NCBI RefSeq assembly: GCF_036404855.1
Contig: NZ_DASWYS010000051.1
Location: 1 to 44,168 of the forward strand
Origin: Pelomonas sp036404855
Lineage (GTDB): Bacteria > Pseudomonadota > Gammaproteobacteria > Burkholderiales > Burkholderiaceae_C
DNA: 44,168 bases
Direction of reading: 5' to 3'
Both the position numbers and the translations under genes were made by a program. The notes under the pieces were generated by a model that saw nothing but the letters and a program-made list of their open reading frames with translations, was not told the origin of the DNA and did no database searches. Shown in pieces: positions 8,920-17,238 of this stretch (positions within the stretch are counted from its first letter, which is position 1; every line of letters starts with the position of its first letter).

Positions 8920-9489
8920 TCATCCGCCGGCCGGCGCCGGGTACGTGACCTCAACGACCTCGATCTTCTCCACGCCCACTGGCGTCACGAGGTTGAGCTC
9001 GTCGCCGACTCGTGCTTTCAGCAGCGTGCGCGCAATCGGCGAGACCCAGCTAACCTCACCGGCCAGGCTGTCGGCCTCGTCCAGTCCCAGGATGGTGATG
9101 GTCTTCTCCTCGCCTCTGGCGTTGGCATAGGTCACCGTCGCGCCGAAGTAGATCTGTTCGCTGCCGTGGTGGACGCTGGGATCAACGACCTCTGCGATGT
9201 CCAGCCGCTTGGTCAGGAAGCGCAGGCGACGGTCGATCTCGCGCAGCCGCTTCTTGCCGTAGAGGTAGTCGCCATTCTCCGAACGGTCGCCGTTCTTGGC
9301 AGCCCAGGACACCGTCTCCACCATCTTGGGCCGCTCCACGTCGATGAGCTGCATGAACTCCGCACGCAGCCGCGCGTAGCCTGCTGGCGTCATGTAGTTG
9401 CGCGTCCCGGCCGGCAGGCTCGGCAGCGAAGGGCCGTCGCCGTCGTCATCGTCGGCCGCGTCGGATTCCTTGGTGAAGGCCTTGTTCAT
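8920..9489 (-). CDS. greB: Transcription elongation factor GreB
   Basis: Stimulates transcript cleavage by backtracked RNA polymerase. The 189-residue protein has the coiled-coil domain with the catalytic-tip motif GDRSENGDYLYGKKRLREIDRR-type sequence (the DRSEN-D-Y core is intact) and a C-terminal FKBP-like domain ending KIEVVEV. Compared with Escherichia coli GreB it has about 35 extra N-terminal residues, including an acidic run (DAADDDDGDG), which I believe is common in Burkholderiales. I chose ATG 9489; a TTG at 9504 in frame is less likely. In relatives greB usually lies next to spoT; here the receptor/SEL1 pair separates them. Its start is only 14 bases from the divergent CoA-transferase start, so its promoter must lie in or across that gene. 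Confidence 0.93.
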   Translation of the reverse strand: MNKAFTKESDAADDDDGDGPSLPSLPAGTRNYMTPAGYARLRAEFMQLIDVERPKMVETVSWAAKNGDRSENGDYLYGKKRLREIDRRLRFLTKRLDIAEVVDPSVHHGSEQIYFGATVTYANARGEEKTITILGLDEADSLAGEVSWVSPIARTLLKARVGDELNLVTPVGVEKIEVVEVTYPAPAGG

Positions 9490-9503
9490 GAGAGCATTGT
9501 CCA

Positions 9504-10538
9504 ATGCAAGCCCCCTCCCCTGCCGGGCCGCTGACAGGCCTGCGCGTCATCGAAATGGCCGGCATCGGCCCCTGCCCGCTGGCCGGCATGCTGCTGGCCG
9601 ATCACGGCGCGGACGTCCTCGTCATCGAGCGTCCGGGAGGCCAGGTGCTGGACACCGGCACCGCGCTGGAGCGCGGCAAACGGCGTTCCAGCCTGGATCT
9701 CAAGACGACCGAAGGTCTGGCCGAGGCGCGCCGGCTCATCTCGGGGGCGGACGCCCTCATCGAAGGCTTCCGCCCCGGCGTCATGGAACGCCTGGGCCTC
9801 GGCCCGGAGACCTTCGCCACCAGCCATCCCCGCCTCGTCTACGGTCGCGTGACGGGCTGGGGCCAGACCGGGCCACTGGCCCACGCGGCGGGGCACGACA
9901 TCAACTACGTCGCGCTGACCGGGGTGCTGTCGGTAGCGGGTCGCGAGGGGGGCGTACCCAGCATTCCGGCCACGCTGATCGGCGACATGGGTGGCGGCGC
10001 GATGTTCCTTGCATTCGGGCTGATGGCGGCGCTGTGGGAAGCCCAGCGCAGTGGTCGCGGCCAAGTGGTGGACGCGGCCATGGTGGACGGCGTGGGCCTG
10101 ATGTCGAGCCTGCTGCATTCGCTGCGCGCAGCGGGCCGCTGGAGCGACGCACCGTCACAGAATTTCTTCCTGCACAGCTCGCCCTTCTACGACTGCTTCG
10201 AATGCGCCGACGGCGGTCACGTGTCGCTGGGCGCGCTGGAACCGCAGTTCTATGCCGAACTGCTGCAACGCCTGGACCTCACCAACGTGGATCCCGCCAC
10301 CCAACAGGACCACCGCCAATGGCCCGCACTGCGCGCCCAGGTGGCCGCGCGCATCCGTGAGAAAACCCGCGCCGAATGGACTGCCTTGCTGGAAGGCACG
10401 AATGTCTGCTTTGCGCCCGTGCTGACGCTGGCCGAGGCGCCGCTGCACCCCCATGCCCAGGCCCGGGGCAGCTTCACGAAGACCGACGCGGGCCACTGGC
10501 AGCCAGCCGCAGCGCCGCGGTTTTCCCGCGGCGGCTGA
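9504..10538 (+). CDS. Class III CoA-transferase / alpha-methylacyl-CoA racemase family protein
   Basis: Member of the CaiB/BaiF/AMACR family (344 residues), acting on acyl-CoA thioesters in the cytoplasm. The N-terminal LTGLRVIEMAGIGPCPLAGM and LADHGADVLVIERPGG are typical. In AMACR-type racemases the catalytic pair is His and Asp; here H131 (in AAGHDINYVALTG) and D161 (in LIGDMGGGAMF) occupy those places with the expected 30-residue spacing. This favours 2-methylacyl-CoA racemase over CoA-transfer, where Asp acts as nucleophile near position 169. The protein is a little shorter than the usual ~360 residues. There is no clear Shine-Dalgarno sequence. It starts head-to-head with greB and ends six bases before the convergent lipoprotein gene, so it is probably monocistronic. 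Confidence 0.85.
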   Translation: MQAPSPAGPLTGLRVIEMAGIGPCPLAGMLLADHGADVLVIERPGGQVLDTGTALERGKRRSSLDLKTTEGLAEARRLISGADALIEGFRPGVMERLGLGPETFATSHPRLVYGRVTGWGQTGPLAHAAGHDINYVALTGVLSVAGREGGVPSIPATLIGDMGGGAMFLAFGLMAALWEAQRSGRGQVVDAAMVDGVGLMSSLLHSLRAAGRWSDAPSQNFFLHSSPFYDCFECADGGHVSLGALEPQFYAELLQRLDLTNVDPATQQDHRQWPALRAQVAARIREKTRAEWTALLEGTNVCFAPVLTLAEAPLHPHAQARGSFTKTDAGHWQPAAAPRFSRGG

Positions 10539-10544
10539 GAGGCT

Positions 10545-12776
10545 TCAGTTCACCCGGACTTTGTAGAGCAGCTTCGTGGTGCCCGCCAGGAAGTACAAGG
10601 TCTTGCCGGTGGTCAGCGCATCGGCAGCAGACACGTTACCCTCGACCGCGACAAAGGACTGGGTCTGCTGAGCATCCCAGCAATAGGTCTTGCCGCCAGC
10701 GCCGTAGAAGACGCGACCCGCCTCGTTGCCCAAGGGCCGGAAGCTGGCGCTCGTCGACAAGGTGCTGGTCCCGGTCGCCGTTGAAGCCTTGATGGAGAAG
10801 GAGTTCCCCGCCATGGCCTCCATCCATACCAGCACGCCATCCCTCAACGAGAAGTACGAGGCCAGGTTGGTCGTCACCACCGACACGGCGCCACCAGCGG
10901 CCGGTACCGACACGAGGGTGCCCTTGTCGCCGTCGTTCAGCGGACTCTGCATCCACGCCACCCGGGTGCCATCCGACGCGACATAGATGTCTTTGCGACT
11001 TCCGCTCGACAGGGTGACGGCGCTGCCCGTCGCCGCCGACCAGCGATAAACATCGAACGACTTGTACGCGTCACCCGAGTCCCCCCAATAGAACACGTTG
11101 AGCACCCCCCCGACCATCGCCATGTCGAAACGCAAATTGCCGACGGATGCGGCAGGGTCCGGCTTGATCTGTCTGTAGGTACCCGCGGCCACGTCATACA
11201 GCGTGAAGCTGAAAGCCCCGTTGGCCCAAAGGACGTAACCCGAACGCGCGATCGGGCTCTGTGGCGACTGGAACTGCGACCATGGATTGCCCGCGGCGAG
11301 GTCCTTGACGGAGCCGTCGCTGTCCCACTGATAGAGGCAGCCGTACGGGCACTTGCCGTCCGCGGTGTTCACGTAAATGCGCCCGTCGCTGATCAGCCCT
11401 TGCCCGCCTGGAACGTTGAGCCCACCGACCTGCAAGGTCAGGTCGGTGCCCACCGCCGTGTCGAGCAGATGCATGCTCTTGTCGCCGGCCATGTAGAGCA
11501 CGCGATCACCCTCAACAGCCAGTAGTCGCGCATCCGCACCCAGCGACTTCACAGGCATGTACGCCAGTGCGGCGCTGGACGCCTTGATGATCTGCCGCTG
11601 CTCGGTCGTGGACACCCCAACGCTGTCGGTGGCCTTGACCGTCACCGTGTAAGCGCCAGGCGACAGCCCCGACACGTCGTAGCTGCCGCTGAAGGCCGGT
11701 CCCGTGCCCTGGATGATGGACAGGTCGCCCAGCCTGACGTCCACGGCGACGGCGCCGGCCCGGTCGGACGAGACCTGTCCCGACACGCTCAACTTGTCGT
11801 AGACGAAGCTGCCATCCAGCGGACCGTTGATCGTGAGCAGCGGCGTGTTGGCGACGGGCAGATTGACGCTCAACTCCTTGCTCAGGCCTTGGCCGTCCAC
11901 CGCCACCACCTTCATGGTGTGTGCACCTGAACCCAGCGAGCGCCCGTCGACGATGAACTGGTAGTCGCGATAGGGTGGAGAGCAGCCGAAGCAGGCATTG
12001 GGGGCCGTCAGCGTGCCGAGCAACGCACCATCGACGCTGGCGGTGACGCTCGCGGTGCCGATCGGTGATTGGGCGAAGACTGTGACGGTGATCGCTCCCG
12101 ATGTGCCCGAGACGTTGGCGGCCAAGGTCGTGAAGCTGGCATTCGCCACCGAGAGGTTGCGCTTCACGTCGACGGTACGGGTCCCGGCCAGCTGCAGGCG
12201 CGCCACCACCTGGCTCGTGCCGTTGGTGGCAGTGCCGGTGTCCCAGGCCACGCTGGCGCCGGTGCCGATCTGCTTCAGGTCGGCGTACCAGGTCACCTGC
12301 AGGCCTGCCACGGGGCCGGTAAGCGAGAGCGTGGTGGTGCCGGCCAGCGGCTCGGCCTTGTCGGCACTGATGCCGAGGCTGTCGACCCCCTGGGCCGTGA
12401 CGGTCACGAGCGCCGGAGTGCTGCTCAGCCGGCCATCGCTGACGACGAGGCTGAGCACGTAGGCGCCTGCAACGTCGGGCACGAAGCTGGCCTTGTCCGT
12501 CGTGGACGTGGTCAGCGAGGCGGCGTTGACTGCGCTGCCCTCCGGCTTCGACGCCACGCTCCAGGCGTAGGTGATCGGATCGCCGTCGGCGTCTGCGCCG
12601 GTACCACTGACCTGGACGGTGGCACCTGCCAGCACCGTCTGAGCGGCCCCCACCGTGGCGGTGGGGGCGGTGTTGGGCCTGGTGGCTACGCCATCGCCGC
12701 CGCCGCCGCAAGCCGTCAGCGCAGTCATGACCAGAACGCCGGCAATCGCCCTGAAACCAATCCAATTCATAGGCAT
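10545..12776 (-). CDS. Lipoprotein with PKD-like domains and a beta-propeller-like C-terminus
   Basis: Unnamed 743-residue lipoprotein. The N-terminus MPMNWIGFRAIAGVLVMTAL leads into the lipobox LTAC followed by a Gly run, so it should be lipid-anchored. Residues about 35-130 look like a PKD/Ig-like domain (DADGDPITYAWSVAS, then GAYVLSLVVSDGRLSS). One or more Ig/Big-like domains follow up to about residue 390 (GAVAVDVRLGD, GAYTVTVKATDSVGVS). The last ~340 residues have repeating hydrophobic-strand and Gly/Asp-turn units (RLLAVEGDRVLYMAGDKS, RVAWMQSPLNDGD, RVFYGAGGKTYCWD), like a WD/Kelch-type propeller. GGAGG lies six bases upstream of the ATG. A cell-surface adhesin or sensor role is a guess; no catalytic motif is visible. 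Confidence 0.75.
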   Translation of the reverse strand: MPMNWIGFRAIAGVLVMTALTACGGGGDGVATRPNTAPTATVGAAQTVLAGATVQVSGTGADADGDPITYAWSVASKPEGSAVNAASLTTSTTDKASFVPDVAGAYVLSLVVSDGRLSSTPALVTVTAQGVDSLGISADKAEPLAGTTTLSLTGPVAGLQVTWYADLKQIGTGASVAWDTGTATNGTSQVVARLQLAGTRTVDVKRNLSVANASFTTLAANVSGTSGAITVTVFAQSPIGTASVTASVDGALLGTLTAPNACFGCSPPYRDYQFIVDGRSLGSGAHTMKVVAVDGQGLSKELSVNLPVANTPLLTINGPLDGSFVYDKLSVSGQVSSDRAGAVAVDVRLGDLSIIQGTGPAFSGSYDVSGLSPGAYTVTVKATDSVGVSTTEQRQIIKASSAALAYMPVKSLGADARLLAVEGDRVLYMAGDKSMHLLDTAVGTDLTLQVGGLNVPGGQGLISDGRIYVNTADGKCPYGCLYQWDSDGSVKDLAAGNPWSQFQSPQSPIARSGYVLWANGAFSFTLYDVAAGTYRQIKPDPAASVGNLRFDMAMVGGVLNVFYWGDSGDAYKSFDVYRWSAATGSAVTLSSGSRKDIYVASDGTRVAWMQSPLNDGDKGTLVSVPAAGGAVSVVTTNLASYFSLRDGVLVWMEAMAGNSFSIKASTATGTSTLSTSASFRPLGNEAGRVFYGAGGKTYCWDAQQTQSFVAVEGNVSAADALTTGKTLYFLAGTTKLLYKVRVN

Positions 12777-12823
12777 ATACGCCCTCCCTCATGCGGCGCT
12801 ATTTTGCAGGCCTGACTCACCAA

Positions 12824-12913
12824 CTGCATGAACAAGCCACCGATGCACGTCGCTGGCGTGCAAGGAGCTGCACCGGCCAGAGAACGATGCATCGGTGGCG
12901 CCTCGTTGTGCAG
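12824..12913. repeat. Nested inverted-repeat element (possible structured RNA or MITE-like remnant)
   Basis: Three nested stems share one centre. The outer pair is CTGCA..CAA (12824-12828, 12833-12835) with TTGTGCAG (12906-12913). The middle pair is a perfect 12-bp repeat, GCCACCGATGCA (12836-12847) with TGCATCGGTGGC (12888-12899). The inner pair is CTGGC-GTGCA with TGCAC-CGGCCAG around AGGAGC. It occupies the divergent gap between the lipoprotein and uspA genes. It could be a folded small RNA, a cruciform operator or the remnant of a miniature transposable element. I saw no second copy in this window. Confidence 0.6.
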
Positions 12914-13036
12914 ATCGCCCCAGTGCTGGCATGGTCCCGTTCGCACGCCCGACCGAGCAGCCCCCCACTGCTCGCGTCGCGGCCGCAGGTTCACTTTCTG
13001 GAATACTGACCCTATCAACCCCTGGAGATCCATCCG

Positions 13037-13933
13037 ATGAGCTCTCTTCGCGCCATCGTCACGGCAACCGATTTCTCGGCACATTCGAGGCATGCAGCGC
13101 AGCGGGCCGCCTTGCTGGCCCGGGCGACTGGTGCCGCCGTGACACTGGTGCACACGGTCGGCGGTTCGGCCCTGGAGGATCTGCGCCGCTGGCTCGCCGA
13201 CGACAGCCAGGCCGCCAGCGCCATCGAGGCCGACGCAAGCACGCGCCTTCAGGAGCTGGCGGCGGAACTGGGGCAGGCCCAAGGCCTGAAAGTCGGCACC
13301 CACCTGAGCATCGGCCATCCGGTGGAACAGGTCACCCGACATGCGGACGACATCGATGCAGACCTGCTTGTCACCGGGACCCGCGGCGCCGGGTTCTTCC
13401 GCGGCGTGGTCGTCGGGTCCACCGCCGAGCGTATCGCCAAGCGCTCCGCGCGGCCGGTGCTGATGGTGCGCCAGCTGCCCCACGAACCCTACCGCCGCAT
13501 CCTGGTGCCGGTGGACTTCTCCGACTGGAGCCTGGCCGCGATCCGGCAGGCACAACGGCTGGCTCCCCAGGCCACGCTCGTGTTGATGCATGCCGTGGAG
13601 GTGCCCTTCGAAGGCAAGATGCGTCTGGCCGGCGTGAGCGGTGACATCGTCACGCACTATCAGGACGCCGCGCGTCGCGAGGCGCAACAGCGGCTCAGCG
13701 CGCTGGCCGCCGAAGCCGGGTTGGGCGCCGACCGTGTGTGCCTGAGCACCCCCAGCGGCGGCGACCCCTGGATGTTGATCGTTCAGGAGGAGCAGGAACG
13801 CGACTGCGATCTCGTCGTCATCGGCCGCCAGGGCCGGCATGCACTGGACGAGTTCCTGCTCGGCAGCACCACGCGCATGGTCATTGCCGATGGCGCCGCT
13901 GACGTGCTGATCTCCTGCCGCCGTCCCGACTGA
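13037..13933 (+). CDS. Tandem universal stress protein (UspA family)
   Basis: Cytoplasmic 298-residue protein made of two Usp domains (about 1-150 and 152-298). Both keep the ATP-binding pattern G-x2-G-x9-G-[ST]: GTRGAGFFRGVVVGST in the first and GRQGRHALDEFLLGST in the second. Each half starts with the usual strand plus Asp (ATDFSAHS, then PVDFSDWS). Tandem Usp proteins bind ATP and are linked with stress survival; the exact role is unknown. The start is supported by a GGAG 12 bases upstream. The Mrp antiporter operon begins 51 bases downstream on the same strand, and shared transcription is possible. Confidence 0.92.
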   Translation: MSSLRAIVTATDFSAHSRHAAQRAALLARATGAAVTLVHTVGGSALEDLRRWLADDSQAASAIEADASTRLQELAAELGQAQGLKVGTHLSIGHPVEQVTRHADDIDADLLVTGTRGAGFFRGVVVGSTAERIAKRSARPVLMVRQLPHEPYRRILVPVDFSDWSLAAIRQAQRLAPQATLVLMHAVEVPFEGKMRLAGVSGDIVTHYQDAARREAQQRLSALAAEAGLGADRVCLSTPSGGDPWMLIVQEEQERDCDLVVIGRQGRHALDEFLLGSTTRMVIADGAADVLISCRRPD

Positions 13934-13984
13934 TTCCGGCTTCCTGCGCCTTGCCGCGAGGGAGCGAAAGTAGACTCCGCGGCA

Positions 13985-16894
13985 ATGTCGCTCCTCCTGC
14001 TTCTCTTTCTGCCCTTCATCGGCAGCGCCGTCGCCGCGCTGCTGCCGACCAACGCCCGCAATCTTGAATCACTGTGGGCCGCCGCCATTGCGCTGGTGGT
14101 GGCCCTTCAACTGGCCTCGCTATATCCGGACATCAATGCCGGCACGGTGATCTCCGAACGCCTCGCGTGGCTGCCCAGCTTGGGCATCGACGTCGTCGTG
14201 CGTCTGGACGGCTTCGCGTGGATGTTCGCGATGCTAGTGAGCGGTATGGGGTTGCTGGTCATCGTCTACGCCCGCTACTACTTGTCGGCCGACGACCCGG
14301 CCGCGCGCTTCTACTCGCTGCTGCTCGGTTTCATGGGCGCCATGCTGGGCGTGGTCGTGTCCGGCAACCTGGTGCAGCTGGTGGTGTTCTGGGAACTGAC
14401 CAGCGTCTTCTCCTTCCTGCTGATCGGCTACTGGACGCACCGCAAGGACGCGCGCCGCGGCGCCCGCATGGCCTTCACCGTCACGGCCACGGGCGGGCTG
14501 GCGCTGCTGGCTGGCGTGCTGTTGCTGGGGCACATGGCCGGCAGCCTCGAGCTCGACGCCGTGCTGCGGGCGGGCGATGTGGTGCGCGCGCATCCGCTCT
14601 ATCCACTGGCGCTGGGCTTGGTGCTGCTGGGCGCACTGACCAAAAGCGCACAGTTCCCCTTCCACTTCTGGCTGCCGCACGCGATGGCGGCGCCCACTCC
14701 GGTATCGGCCTACCTGCATTCGGCCACGATGGTGAAAGCCGGCGTGTTCCTGCTGGCGAGACTTTGGCCTGTGCTGTCCGGCACCGACGCCTGGTTCTGG
14801 ATCGTCGGCGGGGCGGGGCTCGTCACGCTGCTGCTGTGCAGCTACGTGGCCATGTTCCAGAATGACCTCAAGGGGTTGCTCGCCTACTCCACGATCAGCC
14901 ACCTGGGCCTGATCACGCTGCTGCTGGGACTGAACAGCCCGCTGGCCGCCGTCGCCGCGGTCTTCCACATGATGAACCACGCGACGTTCAAGGCCTCGCT
15001 GTTCATGTCGGTGGGCATCATCGACCACGAAACCGGCACGCGCGACATGCGTCGACTCGACGGCCTGTTCCGCTTCATGCCCATCACCGGCACGCTGGCG
15101 ATGGTGGCCTGCGCAGCAATGGCCGGCGTGCCGCTGCTCAACGGCTTCCTGTCCAAGGAAATGTTCTTCGCCGAGACGGTGTTCGTCAGCGCCCATCCGG
15201 CCATCGAGTACGGCCTGCCGGCCGCCGCCACGCTGGCCGGCGTGTTCGCGGTGGTCTATTCGCTGCGCTTCGGCCACGACGTGTTCTTCGGCCCGCCGCC
15301 CACCGCATGCCCCCGCCGCCCGCACGAACCGACGCACTGGATGCGAGTGCCGGTGGAGCTGCTGGTGCTCGCCTGCGTCATCGTCGGCACGTTGCCCGCC
15401 TGGTCCATCGGTCCGGTGCTGGCGCTGGCCGCACAACCCGTGGTGGGTGGCACGCTGCCCGAGTACAGCCTGGCGGTCTGGCACGGCTTCAACACGCCGC
15501 TGTTGATGAGCGCAGTGGCAACCCTGGGTGGCCTGCTCGTCTACCTGCGTTTCGCTGAGAGCTTCAAGCGCCGCCAGGAGCGCAGCGCGCCGCTGCTGCA
15601 GGGTCTGGACGGCAAGCGCCTGTTCGAGACCGGCCTGGCCCGCATTTCGGCCGGCGCGCGCTGGCTGATCCGGTTGCTCGGCACCCGCCGACTGCAGCCG
15701 CAGCTGTTCGCGATGGTGGCGATCGCCGGCCTGGCGGGCCTGGGCTCGGCACTCATCGTGCCACTGACCTGGGGTGACCGTGCCCGCGTGCCGGCCACCC
15801 CCGAATTCGTGCTGCTGTGGGTGATCGCTGGCGCCTGCGCCATCGGCGCCGCCAAGCAGGCCAAGTTCCACCGCCTCGCGGCGCTGACGATGCTCAGCGT
15901 CGTCGGCCTGGCGCTGTGCATCACCTTCGCCTGGTTCTCGGCGCCGGACCTGGCGTTGACGCAGCTTGCGGTCGAGGTCGTCACGCTGGTGCTGTTCCTG
16001 CTGGGCCTGCGCTGGCTGCCCAGCCGCGTGGAGCAAGACGATCCGCGCACCGCCGCGCGCGGCGCGTGGCGCCGGGGCCGCGACCTCGTGCTGGCCGTGG
16101 CCATCGGCGTGGGCCTTGCGGCGCTGTCGTACGCGCTGTTGACTCGCCACGCCCCGCTGTCCATCTCGCCCTTCTTCCTGGAGAAGGCGCTGCCCGAGGG
16201 AGGTGGCACCAACGTGGTCAACGTGATGCTGGTCGATTTCCGCGCCTTCGACACGATGGGCGAGATCACCGTGCTTGGCATCGTCGGCCTGACCGTCTAC
16301 GCGCTCCTGCGGCGCTTCCGCCCCGCGCAGGAGGCCATCGAACCGACGGCGCAGCAGCGCGCCCCCGTAGAGGCCACGGGCGAAGACCTGGTCGACCGCG
16401 ATGGCGACGGCGATGCCCACCTGCCGCCCTATCTGGAGGTCCCGGCCGTGCTCGTGCGCCTGCTGCTGCCAGTGGCTGGATTGTTCGCCTTCCACCTCTT
16501 CATGCGCGGCCACAACGAGCCCGGCGGCGGCTTCGTCGCCGGCCTGGTGGTGGCCATCGCCTTCATCGCACAGTACATGGTCAGCGGCACGCGCTGGGTC
16601 GAAGCCCGCCTGCACCTCGTGCCGACGCGCTGGATCGCCACCGGCTTGCTGATTGCGCTGGCCACCGGCCTGGGCTCGCTGGCACTGGGCTATCCCTTCC
16701 TGACCACGCACACCGCTCACGTGACCTGGCCGCTGGTCGGCGAAGTGCACCTGCCCACGGCGGCCCTGTTCGACCTGGGCGTGTTCACCGTCGTCGTGGG
16801 CTCCACGCTGCTGCTGCTCATCGCTATCGCCCACCAGTCGCTGCGGGCTCACCGTCGCCGGGGGCTGGCGGCTGCCGAAGGGAGGGACGACTGA
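13985..16894 (+). CDS. mrpA: Mrp Na+/H+ antiporter subunit A fused to subunit B (MrpAB)
   Basis: Largest inner-membrane subunit of the Mrp monovalent cation/proton antiporter (969 residues). Residues 1 to about 790 are MrpA, homologous to complex I NuoL, with conserved VVFWELTSVFSFLLIGYW (membrane Glu) and the TKSAQFPFHFWLPHAM..PTPVSAYLHSATMVKAG segment (membrane Lys residues). From about 815 an MnhB-type domain follows (RLLLPVAGLFAFHLFMRGHN, then EPGGGFVAGLVVA), so A and B are one polypeptide as in the six-gene PhaAB-type (group 2) operons of rhizobia and Pseudomonas. No separate mrpB is present. Its TGA overlaps the mrpC ATG. The only good purine-rich site is about 20 bases from the ATG, so translation initiation may be modest. 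The complex supports pH and Na+ homeostasis. Confidence 0.95.
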   Translation: MSLLLLLFLPFIGSAVAALLPTNARNLESLWAAAIALVVALQLASLYPDINAGTVISERLAWLPSLGIDVVVRLDGFAWMFAMLVSGMGLLVIVYARYYLSADDPAARFYSLLLGFMGAMLGVVVSGNLVQLVVFWELTSVFSFLLIGYWTHRKDARRGARMAFTVTATGGLALLAGVLLLGHMAGSLELDAVLRAGDVVRAHPLYPLALGLVLLGALTKSAQFPFHFWLPHAMAAPTPVSAYLHSATMVKAGVFLLARLWPVLSGTDAWFWIVGGAGLVTLLLCSYVAMFQNDLKGLLAYSTISHLGLITLLLGLNSPLAAVAAVFHMMNHATFKASLFMSVGIIDHETGTRDMRRLDGLFRFMPITGTLAMVACAAMAGVPLLNGFLSKEMFFAETVFVSAHPAIEYGLPAAATLAGVFAVVYSLRFGHDVFFGPPPTACPRRPHEPTHWMRVPVELLVLACVIVGTLPAWSIGPVLALAAQPVVGGTLPEYSLAVWHGFNTPLLMSAVATLGGLLVYLRFAESFKRRQERSAPLLQGLDGKRLFETGLARISAGARWLIRLLGTRRLQPQLFAMVAIAGLAGLGSALIVPLTWGDRARVPATPEFVLLWVIAGACAIGAAKQAKFHRLAALTMLSVVGLALCITFAWFSAPDLALTQLAVEVVTLVLFLLGLRWLPSRVEQDDPRTAARGAWRRGRDLVLAVAIGVGLAALSYALLTRHAPLSISPFFLEKALPEGGGTNVVNVMLVDFRAFDTMGEITVLGIVGLTVYALLRRFRPAQEAIEPTAQQRAPVEATGEDLVDRDGDGDAHLPPYLEVPAVLVRLLLPVAGLFAFHLFMRGHNEPGGGFVAGLVVAIAFIAQYMVSGTRWVEARLHLVPTRWIATGLLIALATGLGSLALGYPFLTTHTAHVTWPLVGEVHLPTAALFDLGVFTVVVGSTLLLLIAIAHQSLRAHRRRGLAAAEGRDD

Positions 16895-17238
16895 TGGAAG
16901 GGGTGATCTCGATCGCCATTGGCGTGATGGCCAGCGCCGGCGTGTGGCTGGTTCTGCGACCGCGGACCTTCCAGGTGCTGATCGGCCTGGCCCTGTTGTC
17001 GTATGCCATCAACCTGTTCATCTTCAGCGTCGGCAGCCTGGCCGTCGACCGCGAGCCCATCGTGCAGCCGGGCCTGGCCGCCGACCTGGCGACCTACTCC
17101 GACCCGCTCCCGCAGTCACTGGTGCTGACGGCCATCGTCATCGGCTTCGCGACGACGGCACTGTTCCTCGTCGTGCTGCTGGCCCTGCGCGGCCTATCCG
17201 GCGGTGACCATGTTGACGGTCAGGAGGAGCGCCCATGA
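16894..17238 (+). CDS. mrpC: Mrp Na+/H+ antiporter subunit C
   Basis: Small inner-membrane subunit (114 residues), homologous to complex I NuoK, with three predicted membrane helices (about 4-22, 28-48 and 76-98). Typical family segments are RTFQVLIGLALLSYAINLFI and DPLPQSLVLTAIVIGFATTA. The ATG shares its A with the mrpA stop codon, and a GGGAGGG ribosome-binding site lies just upstream. The TGA overlaps the mrpD start, so translation is coupled on both sides. Confidence 0.95.
   Translation: MEGVISIAIGVMASAGVWLVLRPRTFQVLIGLALLSYAINLFIFSVGSLAVDREPIVQPGLAADLATYSDPLPQSLVLTAIVIGFATTALFLVVLLALRGLSGGDHVDGQEERP

Noticed and set aside
14234..16852. Very long open frame antisense to mrpA (over 800 codons)
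   Set aside because: The protein is Gln/Arg/His/Asp-rich without any domain, a common shadow effect opposite GC-rich membrane-protein genes; mrpA on the other strand is unmistakable.
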